Source: an uncultured Solobacterium sp. (lineage in GTDB: Bacteria; Bacillota_I; Bacilli_A; Erysipelotrichales; Erysipelotrichaceae). Taken from it: a stretch of 39,081 nucleotides of DNA. The translations under genes were made by a program, and so were the position numbers. The notes under the pieces were generated by a model, which searched no databases, was not told where the DNA came from, and worked only from the letters and a program-made list of their open reading frames with translations. The stretch is taken from positions 1 to 39,081 of the forward strand of contig CAJJTI010000003.1 in the NCBI GenBank assembly GCA_905194705.1, written 5' to 3'. Shown piece by piece: positions 8,800 to 16,609 of this stretch; the stretch's first letter is position 1; each line of letters begins with the position of its first letter.

Positions 8800-9618
8800 C
8801 TAATCTCCTGACACTTGAATTAATGAATCTAATGGATAACCTATTTCACATTTGTTTGTATACAGTAAGTAGTCTTTCTCTTCTTTTGTATACATATTTA
8901 TTTCTTTTCGCCATACTTCAGCAGTTTGGTATATAGCGTTATCAATCTTTTGATAAGAAATATTTTTGTTATAAATGCTATATTCTTTATCAGAAGGTGT
9001 ATCAGCGTAAATTGCTATCACTAGGTATCGGTCATCAAAAGAAATCTTTATTTTAAATGTTTGATTTGTATTGTTTTTTACTTTTAAGTCTTGCCAGCCT
9101 TCGTTGATTGTTGCATCAACACCTACTGGTATATCTTTATCCGGTGAAGGAAAGTCTTCAATGAGATGAGGATGTCTTTCAATGATTGTTAGTGGTGTAT
9201 GTAGAAATACCCAAAATAAGACATTAGACATTTGACATAAACCCCCTGCTTTTTCAGCGACTATCTTTCCATCTTTTAATACGAGGCCATTTTTATATTC
9301 CCCATAGTCAGAAGCGTTTTTTGCAAGATGCCAAAATGAGAATGTTTCTAGAGGACGAATAACAATTTGATTGATTGTGTTAGAGAGAAGTTTTAAGTTA
9401 TCAACCTTGTTATATTGATATTGAATATCTTGTCCACTATTTTCATTAATCATATTTGATTGTGTTTCATAGATTTTATAAGGCAATATCAGTGATTCTT
9501 TTGAAGAAGAGTATATATTTTGATCGAGTTTCATTTGTAGATAGAACATCTTTTTTCTTTCCCATTGTCTGATAGGTAAAAGAAAAGGAAATCGTTGAGT
9601 TATTCTTTGTTTAGCCAT
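8800..9618 (-). CDS. vanW: VanW family protein
   Basis: A 272-residue protein with the VanW core: the NQIVIRPLETFSFW segment, the GGLCQMSNVLFW motif with its conserved cysteine, and HPHLIEDFPSPDKDIPVGVDAT. VanW accompanies vanB- and vanG-type clusters; its role is not established. No signal peptide is apparent. The ATG at 9618 is preceded by a perfect AAGGAGG seven bases upstream. An in-frame ATG at 9663 would add 15 residues but has no ribosome site. It is the first gene of the van-like unit; nothing resembling vanU, vanR or vanS lies upstream in the window. Confidence 0.9.
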   Translation of the reverse strand: MAKQRITQRFPFLLPIRQWERKKMFYLQMKLDQNIYSSSKESLILPYKIYETQSNMINENSGQDIQYQYNKVDNLKLLSNTINQIVIRPLETFSFWHLAKNASDYGEYKNGLVLKDGKIVAEKAGGLCQMSNVLFWVFLHTPLTIIERHPHLIEDFPSPDKDIPVGVDATINEGWQDLKVKNNTNQTFKIKISFDDRYLVIAIYADTPSDKEYSIYNKNISYQKIDNAIYQTAEVWRKEINMYTKEEKDYLLYTNKCEIGYPLDSLIQVSGD

Positions 9619-9724
9619 ATCTTTCCTCCTTTTCGTTTCTATATTTATTATTTCATTGAACAAAAAGAGTTACTTTTAAGATATAAAGACAAATTTTAAG
9701 AAGTAATTAAGAAATGATAAAGAA

Positions 9725-9748
9725 AAAAGGTGCCATTTTTGCACCTTT
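9725..9748 (-). terminator. Terminator of the peroxiredoxin-like gene
   Basis: On the minus strand GGTGC-AAAAATG-GCACC followed by a run of T. It overlaps the stop codon of the gene at 9747 and separates it from vanW, so the van unit should have its own promoter in 9619-9724. That stretch is AT-rich, but I find no clear promoter boxes in it. Confidence 0.75.
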
Positions 9749-10286
9749 AGAGTAAATCTATTAATTCATCAACAGTAGGTAAAGATACTAAACTGTCACC
9801 ATATTTAACATATGTGATAATACCTTTTTTATTCACGATGAATAATGCAGGAAGTTGGAGTTCATCACCTTCATAATCACCGTGTGTATAACCTAATTCT
9901 TTACATGCTTGTCTTTTCTTTTCTAATTCATCTGTGTTATGACCAATAAGTTCTTCTTTAGATAAAGCTGGATCTATTTCTAATTCATTATAGAACTTCT
10001 TTTCTGGATCGCAGATAATTTCGAATGGTAATTCGTCTTCTTTGATTACATCCTGAATATGTTTTTGATCTGATTGCATCACAACAAATACTTGAGCATT
10101 TTTCTTTTGTATTTCTGCATATTTCTCTTTGATGCAATGAACATCATATCTACAAACTGGACAACCAATATATCGAATACACCAGAATACAGTTTCTTTA
10201 TTTAATATTTCATGAACCTGTAAGTTTTTTCGATAAGCTGTGTTAAAAATAAAATCTGGAAAGTAATCCCCTACTTTAAATCGCAT
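9747..10286 (-). CDS. Peroxiredoxin-like thioredoxin-fold protein (AhpC/TSA type)
   Basis: A 179-residue redox protein with a thioredoxin fold. After the VGDYFPDF opening typical of peroxiredoxins, GCPVCRYD places a CxxC pair at Cys42 and Cys45 (CPxCR), with the arginine characteristic of the AhpC/TSA group. The C-terminal LPALFIVNKKGIITYVKYG is the usual cis-Pro and strand pair. Expected role: thiol-dependent reduction of hydroperoxides in the cytoplasm. AGAGGA precedes the ATG. It is divergent from yjjI; a peroxide scavenger beside an oxygen-labile glycyl radical enzyme makes sense, but the link is inferred. Confidence 0.82.
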   Translation of the reverse strand: MRFKVGDYFPDFIFNTAYRKNLQVHEILNKETVFWCIRYIGCPVCRYDVHCIKEKYAEIQKKNAQVFVVMQSDQKHIQDVIKEDELPFEIICDPEKKFYNELEIDPALSKEELIGHNTDELEKKRQACKELGYTHGDYEGDELQLPALFIVNKKGIITYVKYGDSLVSLPTVDELIDLL

Positions 10287-10387
10287 AATAATCCTCTTTT
10301 CATTTCCCCAACGACAATCATAACACTATAACCAAATAAAGAAAGAATAATGATGAGAGTGTTTTTGATAAGAAATAAAATTTTTAA

Positions 10388-10396
10388 TGTTATGAT
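10388..10396 (+). promoter_or_regulatory. Extended -10 element upstream of yjjI
   Basis: TGTTATGAT fits an extended -10 box (TGnTATAAT). A TTGATA at 10365-10370 is 20 bp upstream, too far for a classical pair. Transcription would start near 10403, 20 bases before the yjjI start. Confidence 0.35.
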
Positions 10397-10422
10397 AATA
10401 AATGCCAAAGGAGTGTACAAAT

Positions 10423-11973
10423 ATGTATAGAAAATTAACTCTAGAAGATTATGAAACAAAACAAAAAGATATATTAGGAATCATTCAAAATCCTTTATTA
10501 ACCCATGAACAGAAAGTAACAGAATTATCACGTGCAGCAGAGAATTTATTAACAGTATTAGATGAACCTGAAGGAATAGAAAAATATATGCGTTGTGAAG
10601 ATGATGAACGCTGTATTTGTAATTTATTTGAAGGTGATGCACCATATAGACCAAGATATATCTGTCCAGATTATCCAGTATTCTTAAAAAATGGCAGTCG
10701 TTTCTTAGATTTACCAGCTCCTAAAAAAGATATTTGGGAAGTATTAAATAGTTTACTAATTCTTTATCATAATGTACCAAGTATTACTAACTATCCTGTA
10801 TTTATTGGTAATTTAGATGAATTACTTGAGCCATATATTGAAGGAACAAGTGATGAAGAAGTAAAAAAAGCATTACGTTTATTTTTGACAAATGTTGATC
10901 GTACAATACTTGATTCATTCTGTCATGCGGATATTGGCCCAAGAGATACAAGAGCTGGTAGACTCATCATGGAAGTTGAAGCGGAAGTACAAAATGCTGT
11001 TCCTAACTTAACAATGAGAGTAAGTAAAGATACACCAGATGAATTTATCCTCAAAGGTGTAGAATGTGCTTTAAAGTGTGCAAAACCAAGTTTTGCGAAT
11101 GATGAAATGTTCCGTAAAGAGTTAGGTGATAATTACTGTATAGCTAGTTGTTATAATGGCTTATTAATTGGCGGAGGCAGTTACACTCTAAGTAGATTAA
11201 TTTTAGGTAATATTGCAAAAATTAGTGAAAATACAGAAGACTTCTTAAATAATAAACTACCAGAAGTAATGGAAGTAATGGCAAAATATATGGATGAAAG
11301 AGTTAGATTCATCGTCGAAAAGTCAGGCTTCTTTGAAAGTAACTTCTTAGTCAAAGAAGGTTTAATTCATAGAGATAGATTTACAGCTATGTTCGGTATG
11401 GTTGGTTTAGCAGAAGCAGTGAATATCTTACTTGAAAAAGAAGGAATTACAACAGAGAGATTTGGTCATAGCGAAGAAGCTGATAAGCTTGGTGTAACAA
11501 TCTTGAATGCAATTCAAGCATTTGTAGATCAACATGAAGCTCCATATTGCGAATGTACTAATGGACATTACTTATTACATGCACAGGTTGGTTTGGCTCA
11601 AGAAAAGAATGTAACTCCAGGTCATCGTATTCCTATTGGTGAAGAACCTGCAGAACTAATTGATCATTTAAAGAATATCAGTTTATATCAGAAATACTTT
11701 GTATCAGGTGCTGGTGATATTTTCCCTGTAGATATTACAGTTCATAAAAACCCGGAATTTGTAAAAGATATTATTCGTGGATCATTCGATATGGATATCC
11801 GTTATTTATCTTTCTATGCAAATGATAGTGATGTTGTGCGTGTAACTGGTTATTTAGTAAAACGCTCAGAATTAGAAAAATTAGCTGGTGGCGAAAATGT
11901 GCGTCAAAATACAACAGGATTAGGTCTTGGCTCAAGTAAAAACAGTCATAGTTTAAACCGTAGAATAATATAA
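10423..11973 (+). CDS. yjjI: YjjI family glycyl radical enzyme
   Basis: A 516-residue glycyl radical enzyme. The C-terminal glycyl-radical loop reads RVTGY, with the radical glycine near residue 476, and a conserved cysteine pair in NYCIASCYNG is a candidate for the thiyl-radical site. Length and overall sequence match YjjI rather than pyruvate formate-lyase (about 750 residues) or anaerobic NrdD. The start at 10423 follows AAAGGAG with nine bases between. The stop overlaps the activase start by one base (TAATG). As far as I know the substrate of YjjI is not established. The protein must work anaerobically. Confidence 0.9.
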   Translation: MYRKLTLEDYETKQKDILGIIQNPLLTHEQKVTELSRAAENLLTVLDEPEGIEKYMRCEDDERCICNLFEGDAPYRPRYICPDYPVFLKNGSRFLDLPAPKKDIWEVLNSLLILYHNVPSITNYPVFIGNLDELLEPYIEGTSDEEVKKALRLFLTNVDRTILDSFCHADIGPRDTRAGRLIMEVEAEVQNAVPNLTMRVSKDTPDEFILKGVECALKCAKPSFANDEMFRKELGDNYCIASCYNGLLIGGGSYTLSRLILGNIAKISENTEDFLNNKLPEVMEVMAKYMDERVRFIVEKSGFFESNFLVKEGLIHRDRFTAMFGMVGLAEAVNILLEKEGITTERFGHSEEADKLGVTILNAIQAFVDQHEAPYCECTNGHYLLHAQVGLAQEKNVTPGHRIPIGEEPAELIDHLKNISLYQKYFVSGAGDIFPVDITVHKNPEFVKDIIRGSFDMDIRYLSFYANDSDVVRVTGYLVKRSELEKLAGGENVRQNTTGLGLGSSKNSHSLNRRII

Positions 11974-12821
11974 TGAATAGCGCATTAGTAAATAAGATTA
12001 TCCCCTTTTCTGCTGTTGATGGTCCAGGTAATAGAACGGCAATATTTTTACAAGGTTGTAACTTTTCTTGTAAGTATTGTCATAACCCTGAAACCATGCA
12101 TGTATGTTTAAATTGTGGTGAATGTATAAAATATTGTCCAACTGGAGCGATATCACTAGTTGATGGTAAGGTGGTATATGACTATAAGAAATGTTGTTTC
12201 TGCGATAGTTGTTTTAAACATTGCCCTAACAATTCTTCTCCTCGTGTTCGTAATATGACAGCTGAAGAAGTTATGGTCGAAGTAAAAAAGAATGTACCAT
12301 TTATTAGAGGAATTACAGTTTCTGGTGGTGAATGCACAAGATGGCCTAAATTTTTAAATGAATTAATGGTATTATCCAAAAATGAAAATCTATCAGTTTT
12401 ACTTGATAGTAATGGTACATATGACTTTATCAAGGATGAAGAAAATCTATTAGAAAATTGTGCTGGTGTTATGCTTGATATTAAAGCTTTTGGTTTAAAA
12501 GATCATCAAGCAGTAACAGGTATAGATAATGGAATGGTGATTCAAAACTTAAAATATCTAGCTGAAATAGGACAACTAGAAGAAGTGCGTACGGTAATTG
12601 TGCCAGGATTATTTAATACAAAAGAAACCGTTGATAACGTATCTAAGGTAATTGCACCATATCTAGATAAGCGTTCTATTCGTTACAAGATTATTTGTTA
12701 TAGACCATTTGGTGTGCAAGAAGAATATAAAAATACATTAAAAGCACCAACAAAAGAAGAACTTGAAGAACACGCTTCTATCGCTAGAAATAATGGTATA
12801 AAAGATGTAGTAATCATATAA
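11973..12821 (+). CDS. yjjW: YjjW family glycyl radical enzyme activase (radical SAM)
   Basis: A 282-residue radical SAM enzyme that should abstract hydrogen from the YjjI glycine. The radical-SAM cluster motif CxxxCxxC is Cys29, Cys33 and Cys36 (CNFSCKYC). It is followed by two ferredoxin-like 4Fe-4S motifs, CLNCGECIKYCP (45-56) and CCFCDSCFKHCP, the insertion seen in YjjW and some other activases. TVSGGECT is the SAM-binding GGE motif. It overlaps yjjI by one base, so the two are translationally coupled. Confidence 0.92.
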   Translation: MNSALVNKIIPFSAVDGPGNRTAIFLQGCNFSCKYCHNPETMHVCLNCGECIKYCPTGAISLVDGKVVYDYKKCCFCDSCFKHCPNNSSPRVRNMTAEEVMVEVKKNVPFIRGITVSGGECTRWPKFLNELMVLSKNENLSVLLDSNGTYDFIKDEENLLENCAGVMLDIKAFGLKDHQAVTGIDNGMVIQNLKYLAEIGQLEEVRTVIVPGLFNTKETVDNVSKVIAPYLDKRSIRYKIICYRPFGVQEEYKNTLKAPTKEELEEHASIARNNGIKDVVII

Positions 12822-12888
12822 CCTGCTAATAAAAGTTGTTGGCTAATTGAATTCTGTATATTCTATTGAAAAGCGAAAAATATTAATT

Positions 12889-12926
12889 AAAATCTTCTTG
12901 GATTGAGTGAATCTGGAGGATTTTTT
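12889..12926 (+). terminator. Terminator of yjjI-yjjW
   Basis: A long hairpin with 16 possible pairs (several G-U): arms 12889-12904 and 12910-12925, loop GAGTG, ending in six T. It lies 67 bases after the yjjW stop. Confidence 0.8.
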
Positions 12927-13004
12927 CTTCGCGATAATTAAAGTTTCTTATGTTGATTTGTTGACTTATATCAATTAATATTGCCATTAGGTATGAGGTG
13001 ATAA

Positions 13005-14363
13005 ATGACTGAATATTTTGAAGATGAACATACAGAATTATAACGTGAGTTGATTGATGGAATTAAAAGCGAAATCATTGCTTTTCTTAATAGTGATGGT
13101 GGAATTATATATGTTGGTGTCGAAGACGATGGAAGTATCATTGGCATTAATAATCAAGCAAAAGATAGTATTGATTTAAAACTAGGAAGTTGGATTCAAG
13201 AAGCGTTTTTCCCAAAACCATCAGGTTTAATTCGGTATTATTATAATGAAGATAGTGTTTTAGTTATTGAAGTTTCTAAAGGCACGAATAAACCATACTA
13301 TTTAAGAGAAAAAGGACCAAAGCCATCAGGGGTATATATTCGTGTTGGTAGAAGTAAACGTAAAGCAAATGATGATGAAATATTACGAATGATTATGGAT
13401 TCTCATGGTTATAGTTATGAAGATGATATTTCTGATGAACAATCTCTTACATTTAAAGCTTTCAAGCAATCACTTGAAGATAATGATATAAATTTAACAC
13501 CTCGATTAATGAACACGCTAGGGTTAAAAAACAAAACAGGAAAATATACAAATCTCGCCTATTTGTTATCAGATCAATCAGAGATTGTTGTTAAAGTAGC
13601 AGAATATGATTCGGAAATGAATTTTAAAATTAAGAAAAGCTTTAAAGGTTCATTAGTTAATATTTTAAAAGATGTAGAAGAACAAACAGAACGTTTAAAT
13701 GATTTGCGAGTTGTGATTGATGGCAGTTCATTTAAGAGAATCGAAACCAAATCTTATCCAGGTGCTTCTATTCGTGAAATGGTTTTAAATGCTATTTGTC
13801 ATGCAAATTACTTTATACGTTCAAATATTAAAATTGAATTTTTCAGAGATAAGGTTAAGATTACAAGTCCTGGAGGAATATTTAACGCATCTATGAATGA
13901 TATTATGAATGGTGTACAGACTTATCGTAATCCAAGATTAGTACATATATTCGATAAAATAGGAATGATTGAAAATTTTGGAACAGGGATTCCTAGAACA
14001 ATAGACAGTTACAAAAACTACAATGTTAAACCTGAGTTTAACGCAACTGAAAACTTCTTTTTTGTAACATTACCAAATGTTAATTATCATAATAACGATT
14101 CATTTATAGACTCAATACCAGACCCAATACCAGACCCAATACCAGACCCAATAACTGATTTAGGATTAGAGATAATGAAAATTTTAAAACTTAATCCTGG
14201 AATTAGTACAATTAAATTAATGGAAATAATCCAAATAAAACAGCCAGCAGTTAGTAGAGATATGATAAAAAACGAGTTAAAAAGAAATTTGACTAATTAT
14301 GTCGAACATCGTGGTTCAAACAAAACTGGTGGTTATTATTTAAAAGATGGAACACATAAGTAA
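13005..14363 (+). pseudogene. AlbA_2/Schlafen-type ATP-binding regulator with nonsense codon 13
   Basis: The reading frame starts at ATG 13005 behind GAGGTG and runs to 14363, but codon 13 is TAA (13041-13043). It sits where family members usually have lysine in a TEL-K-RE context, so one base change (AAA to TAA) would explain it. Beyond the stop the frame is fully open: an AlbA_2 DNA-binding domain (FLNSDGGIIYVGVEDDG), a HATPase-like domain (REMVLNAICHANY, SPGGIF, NPRLVHIFDKIGMIENFGTGI) and a C-terminal winged helix. Before the winged helix is an IPDP repeat. Translation could restart at TTG 13050, which has no ribosome site. These proteins are usually called ATP-binding or RecG-like helicase C-terminal regulators. 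Recent inactivation or a sequencing error are both possible. Confidence 0.8.
14113..14148 (+). repeat. Three 12-bp tandem repeats encoding IPDP
   Basis: CAATACCAGACC is present three times in a row, followed by a degenerate fourth unit (CAATAACTGATT). It encodes the proline-rich hinge IPDPIPDPIPDP between the ATPase-like and winged-helix domains. Copy number may vary between strains. Confidence 0.85.
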
Positions 14364-14387
14364 AGGCAAGATGAAAATCTTGCCTTT
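14362..14387. terminator. Bidirectional terminator between convergent genes
   Basis: AAAGGCAAGAT-GAAA-ATCTTGCCTTT, a perfect 11-bp stem with a GNRA-type loop. T-runs are short on both sides. It serves the AlbA_2 gene (plus) and probably the esterase (minus). Confidence 0.75.
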
Positions 14388-14409
14388 AACTCTAGTATTA
14401 ATGGTTAGA

Positions 14410-15189
14410 TTAAATTACTGAATTTTGAGGAATTTCAAAACCAAAGAAATGTAATGCTTCAGGAATAACTTTATTCCAATAGAAGAAATTATGTTCGCCA
14501 CTACCCCATTTGGCGGAGATTTTCATCAGTGGTAATTCGTTTTTTATATATTCATAAAATTCTTTACAACTGTCATATACTCTATCTTCAGTTCCGCAAT
14601 AGAATTGCATTTCTGGTAAAACGGTAGAAGTTTTTAATTTTTGAATTAAATTAACTAAATTGTTATCAGAATTTTTCCAAGTTTCTGAATCACCAAATAC
14701 CCCTGTTGTTAGTTTGCTTGTCATAAAACTATGGAATGGATCAAAATTGCCGCCAGATAATATAACAGCTTTTGCATAGTTTTCAGGTTTACTTAATGCA
14801 ATACGCATTGTTCCATATCCTCCCATACTTTCACCCATGATGAAGGTATCTTTTGAATCATCGGATATTGGGAAAATATTCTTCATTTTTACCGGCAGTT
14901 CTTCGGAAATATAAGTGTAGTAATTTTGACCATATACGGCATCAACATATGACCCTCGATATGTCGTAGGCATTACTACAATTAAATCTAAATCTCTACA
15001 CATCAAAAAGATATTAGACAAATTTATCCAAGAGCTGTTATCTTCTTTTGCTCCATGGAGGATATAAAGAACTGGATATTTCCTCCCTCTTGTATCCTTT
15101 GTTGCATGGCGGTCTTCTGGTAAAAGAACATCTACTTTTGTGTCCATTTCTAATGCATTAGAACGCATTGTTAATTGTGCATGTATCAT
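14410..15189 (-). CDS. Alpha/beta-hydrolase esterase (putative acetyl/tributyrin esterase type)
   Basis: A 259-residue serine esterase of the esterase D/EstA family. LYILHGAKEDNSSW carries the oxyanion region, GESMGGYG is the nucleophile elbow (Ser121), and the triad is completed by Asp202 in GTEDRVYD and His233 in GSGEHNFFYW. No signal peptide, so cytoplasmic. GGAGA lies 11 bases before the ATG. It is divergent from the ceramidase-like gene across about 140 bp. Likely substrates are short-chain acyl or acetyl esters, for example acetylated sugars; the sequence does not decide. Confidence 0.87.
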   Translation of the reverse strand: MIHAQLTMRSNALEMDTKVDVLLPEDRHATKDTRGRKYPVLYILHGAKEDNSSWINLSNIFLMCRDLDLIVVMPTTYRGSYVDAVYGQNYYTYISEELPVKMKNIFPISDDSKDTFIMGESMGGYGTMRIALSKPENYAKAVILSGGNFDPFHSFMTSKLTTGVFGDSETWKNSDNNLVNLIQKLKTSTVLPEMQFYCGTEDRVYDSCKEFYEYIKNELPLMKISAKWGSGEHNFFYWNKVIPEALHFFGFEIPQNSVI

Positions 15190-15232
15190 AATGAGTTATC
15201 TCCATTTCTTATTTTAATTATATTCTTATTAT

Positions 15233-15254
15233 TTTTAATGTTTGGACATTAAAA
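15233..15254. promoter_or_regulatory. Perfect 9-bp inverted repeat in divergent intergenic region
   Basis: TTTTAATGT-TTGG-ACATTAAAA lies 44 bp from the esterase start and 77 bp from the ceramidase-like start. No T-run follows, so an operator for a dimeric regulator is more likely than a terminator. The regulator is unknown. Confidence 0.4.
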
Positions 15255-15330
15255 GAGCACCTTATGGTTAACAATGATGTACTTTTAACAAATGCACAAG
15301 ACACATATAGTTTATTCTAGGAGGCAGTAT

Positions 15331-16569
15331 ATGCAGATTAGTACAAGTAAAAAAAGAATTACACCTGAAGGTAGATTTTTACCATGTTATTTGTGTGGGC
15401 ATGCAATACGTACAGATATAGGTAAAGGCGTTGCGGATGAACTATTTACAGAAGCAATGGTACTTATTGTAGATCATCAAACTTTAATTTTTGTTTCATT
15501 TGATTTGATAGGAATGGATCGTTCTGTAAATGAAGAATTAAGAAAAGAACTTAGTGAAAAATATCATGTTCCTTATGAGAATATTAATATTGGTTTTGTT
15601 CATACACATTCTGCTCCTGAATACAGTAAAGATGGCATTTTTGGAGATGCTACAAAAGCCGTTCCAGGATATATGGATTATGTTGTAGAACAGATTAAAG
15701 CAGCTGTTGATGAATGTATGAATAGTAAATTCAAAGAAGTGAAAGCATACTATAAAAATACATTAATTGATGGTTTCTATAGCAATCGTAATGGTTTAGA
15801 TAAAGTTGGAGATAATAATATAACACTTGTTACATTTGAAGAAGAAAATGGAAATGTAGCTGGAGGTTTTTTGAATTTTACATGTCATTCTACAGTGTTA
15901 GGACCACAAAATTATTTTGTTAGTGGTGACTTGGCTGGTTATTTAAATAGAGAATTTCAAATTCGTTATGGTGTAGCACCTATTACGATGATTGGTGCAG
16001 CTGGTGATATGAGCAATCGTCAACTTAGACAAGGTAATGATTATGCTGAACTAAAAAGAGTTGGTGATGGAATCATGGCACAAATTGATGCTAATAAGCA
16101 ACATGATGAATTAAATATCGAGCATTTAACCGTTCAGAAAGTTGATTACTATAAAACATATCAATTAGATGTTGAGAAAAAGAAACAGCAAATAGAAACA
16201 ATTAAAGAAAGACTAGCAAATGCTAAAACATTTGATGAAACAAAAGTATATACAAGTGCTTTAGCTGGTGCTGAAAAATCATTAAATCACACTGAAGGAA
16301 CAATGGATTGTAAATGTGTTCTTTATAAGATGGATGATTTATATATCTGCACAATTCCAGCAGAGTTATTTAGCTGCTTTGGCTTAGAAATCAAAAAAGA
16401 AATGAATGTAAAATGCCCTATTGTTTGGGGATATTCAAATTATTCAGTTGGATACTTAGCAGATATTAAGGAATATGGATCTTCTTTTGAAACAGCAGCA
16501 AGTGAGATTCCAGTAGGAACAACAGAAGAAATTGTTGGACAAATAATCGACAGTATTCGCAAAATTTAA
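15331..16569 (+). CDS. Neutral/alkaline ceramidase N-terminal domain protein
   Basis: A 412-residue metal-dependent hydrolase of the neutral ceramidase superfamily. Zinc-binding VHTHSAPE (about residues 90-97) matches the family HTHSGP motif, and NFTCHSTVLG and GAAGDMSNR are further conserved blocks. True secreted ceramidases are about 600-700 residues with a signal peptide and a C-terminal domain; this protein has neither and should be cytoplasmic, so the substrate is probably a smaller amide or lipid and not ceramide itself. AGGAGG precedes the ATG at 15331; an in-frame upstream ATG at 15292 lacks a ribosome site. It is followed by a PRD regulator and an EIIA gene. Confidence 0.8.
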   Translation: MQISTSKKRITPEGRFLPCYLCGHAIRTDIGKGVADELFTEAMVLIVDHQTLIFVSFDLIGMDRSVNEELRKELSEKYHVPYENINIGFVHTHSAPEYSKDGIFGDATKAVPGYMDYVVEQIKAAVDECMNSKFKEVKAYYKNTLIDGFYSNRNGLDKVGDNNITLVTFEEENGNVAGGFLNFTCHSTVLGPQNYFVSGDLAGYLNREFQIRYGVAPITMIGAAGDMSNRQLRQGNDYAELKRVGDGIMAQIDANKQHDELNIEHLTVQKVDYYKTYQLDVEKKKQQIETIKERLANAKTFDETKVYTSALAGAEKSLNHTEGTMDCKCVLYKMDDLYICTIPAELFSCFGLEIKKEMNVKCPIVWGYSNYSVGYLADIKEYGSSFETAASEIPVGTTEEIVGQIIDSIRKI

Positions 16570-16584
16570 AGATAGATGTGGTAA

Positions 16585-16606
16585 AATTTCTTTCATAAAG
16601 GAAATT
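16585..16606 (+). promoter_or_regulatory. Hairpin covering the ribosome site of the PRD regulator
   Basis: AATTTCTTT-CATA-AAGGAAATT forms a 9-bp stem in which the right arm is the Shine-Dalgarno sequence AAGGA (16598-16602) of the gene starting at 16610. When folded it would hide the site, so translation may depend on coupling with the upstream gene or on an unwinding factor. Confidence 0.45.
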
Positions 16607-16609
16607 AAA

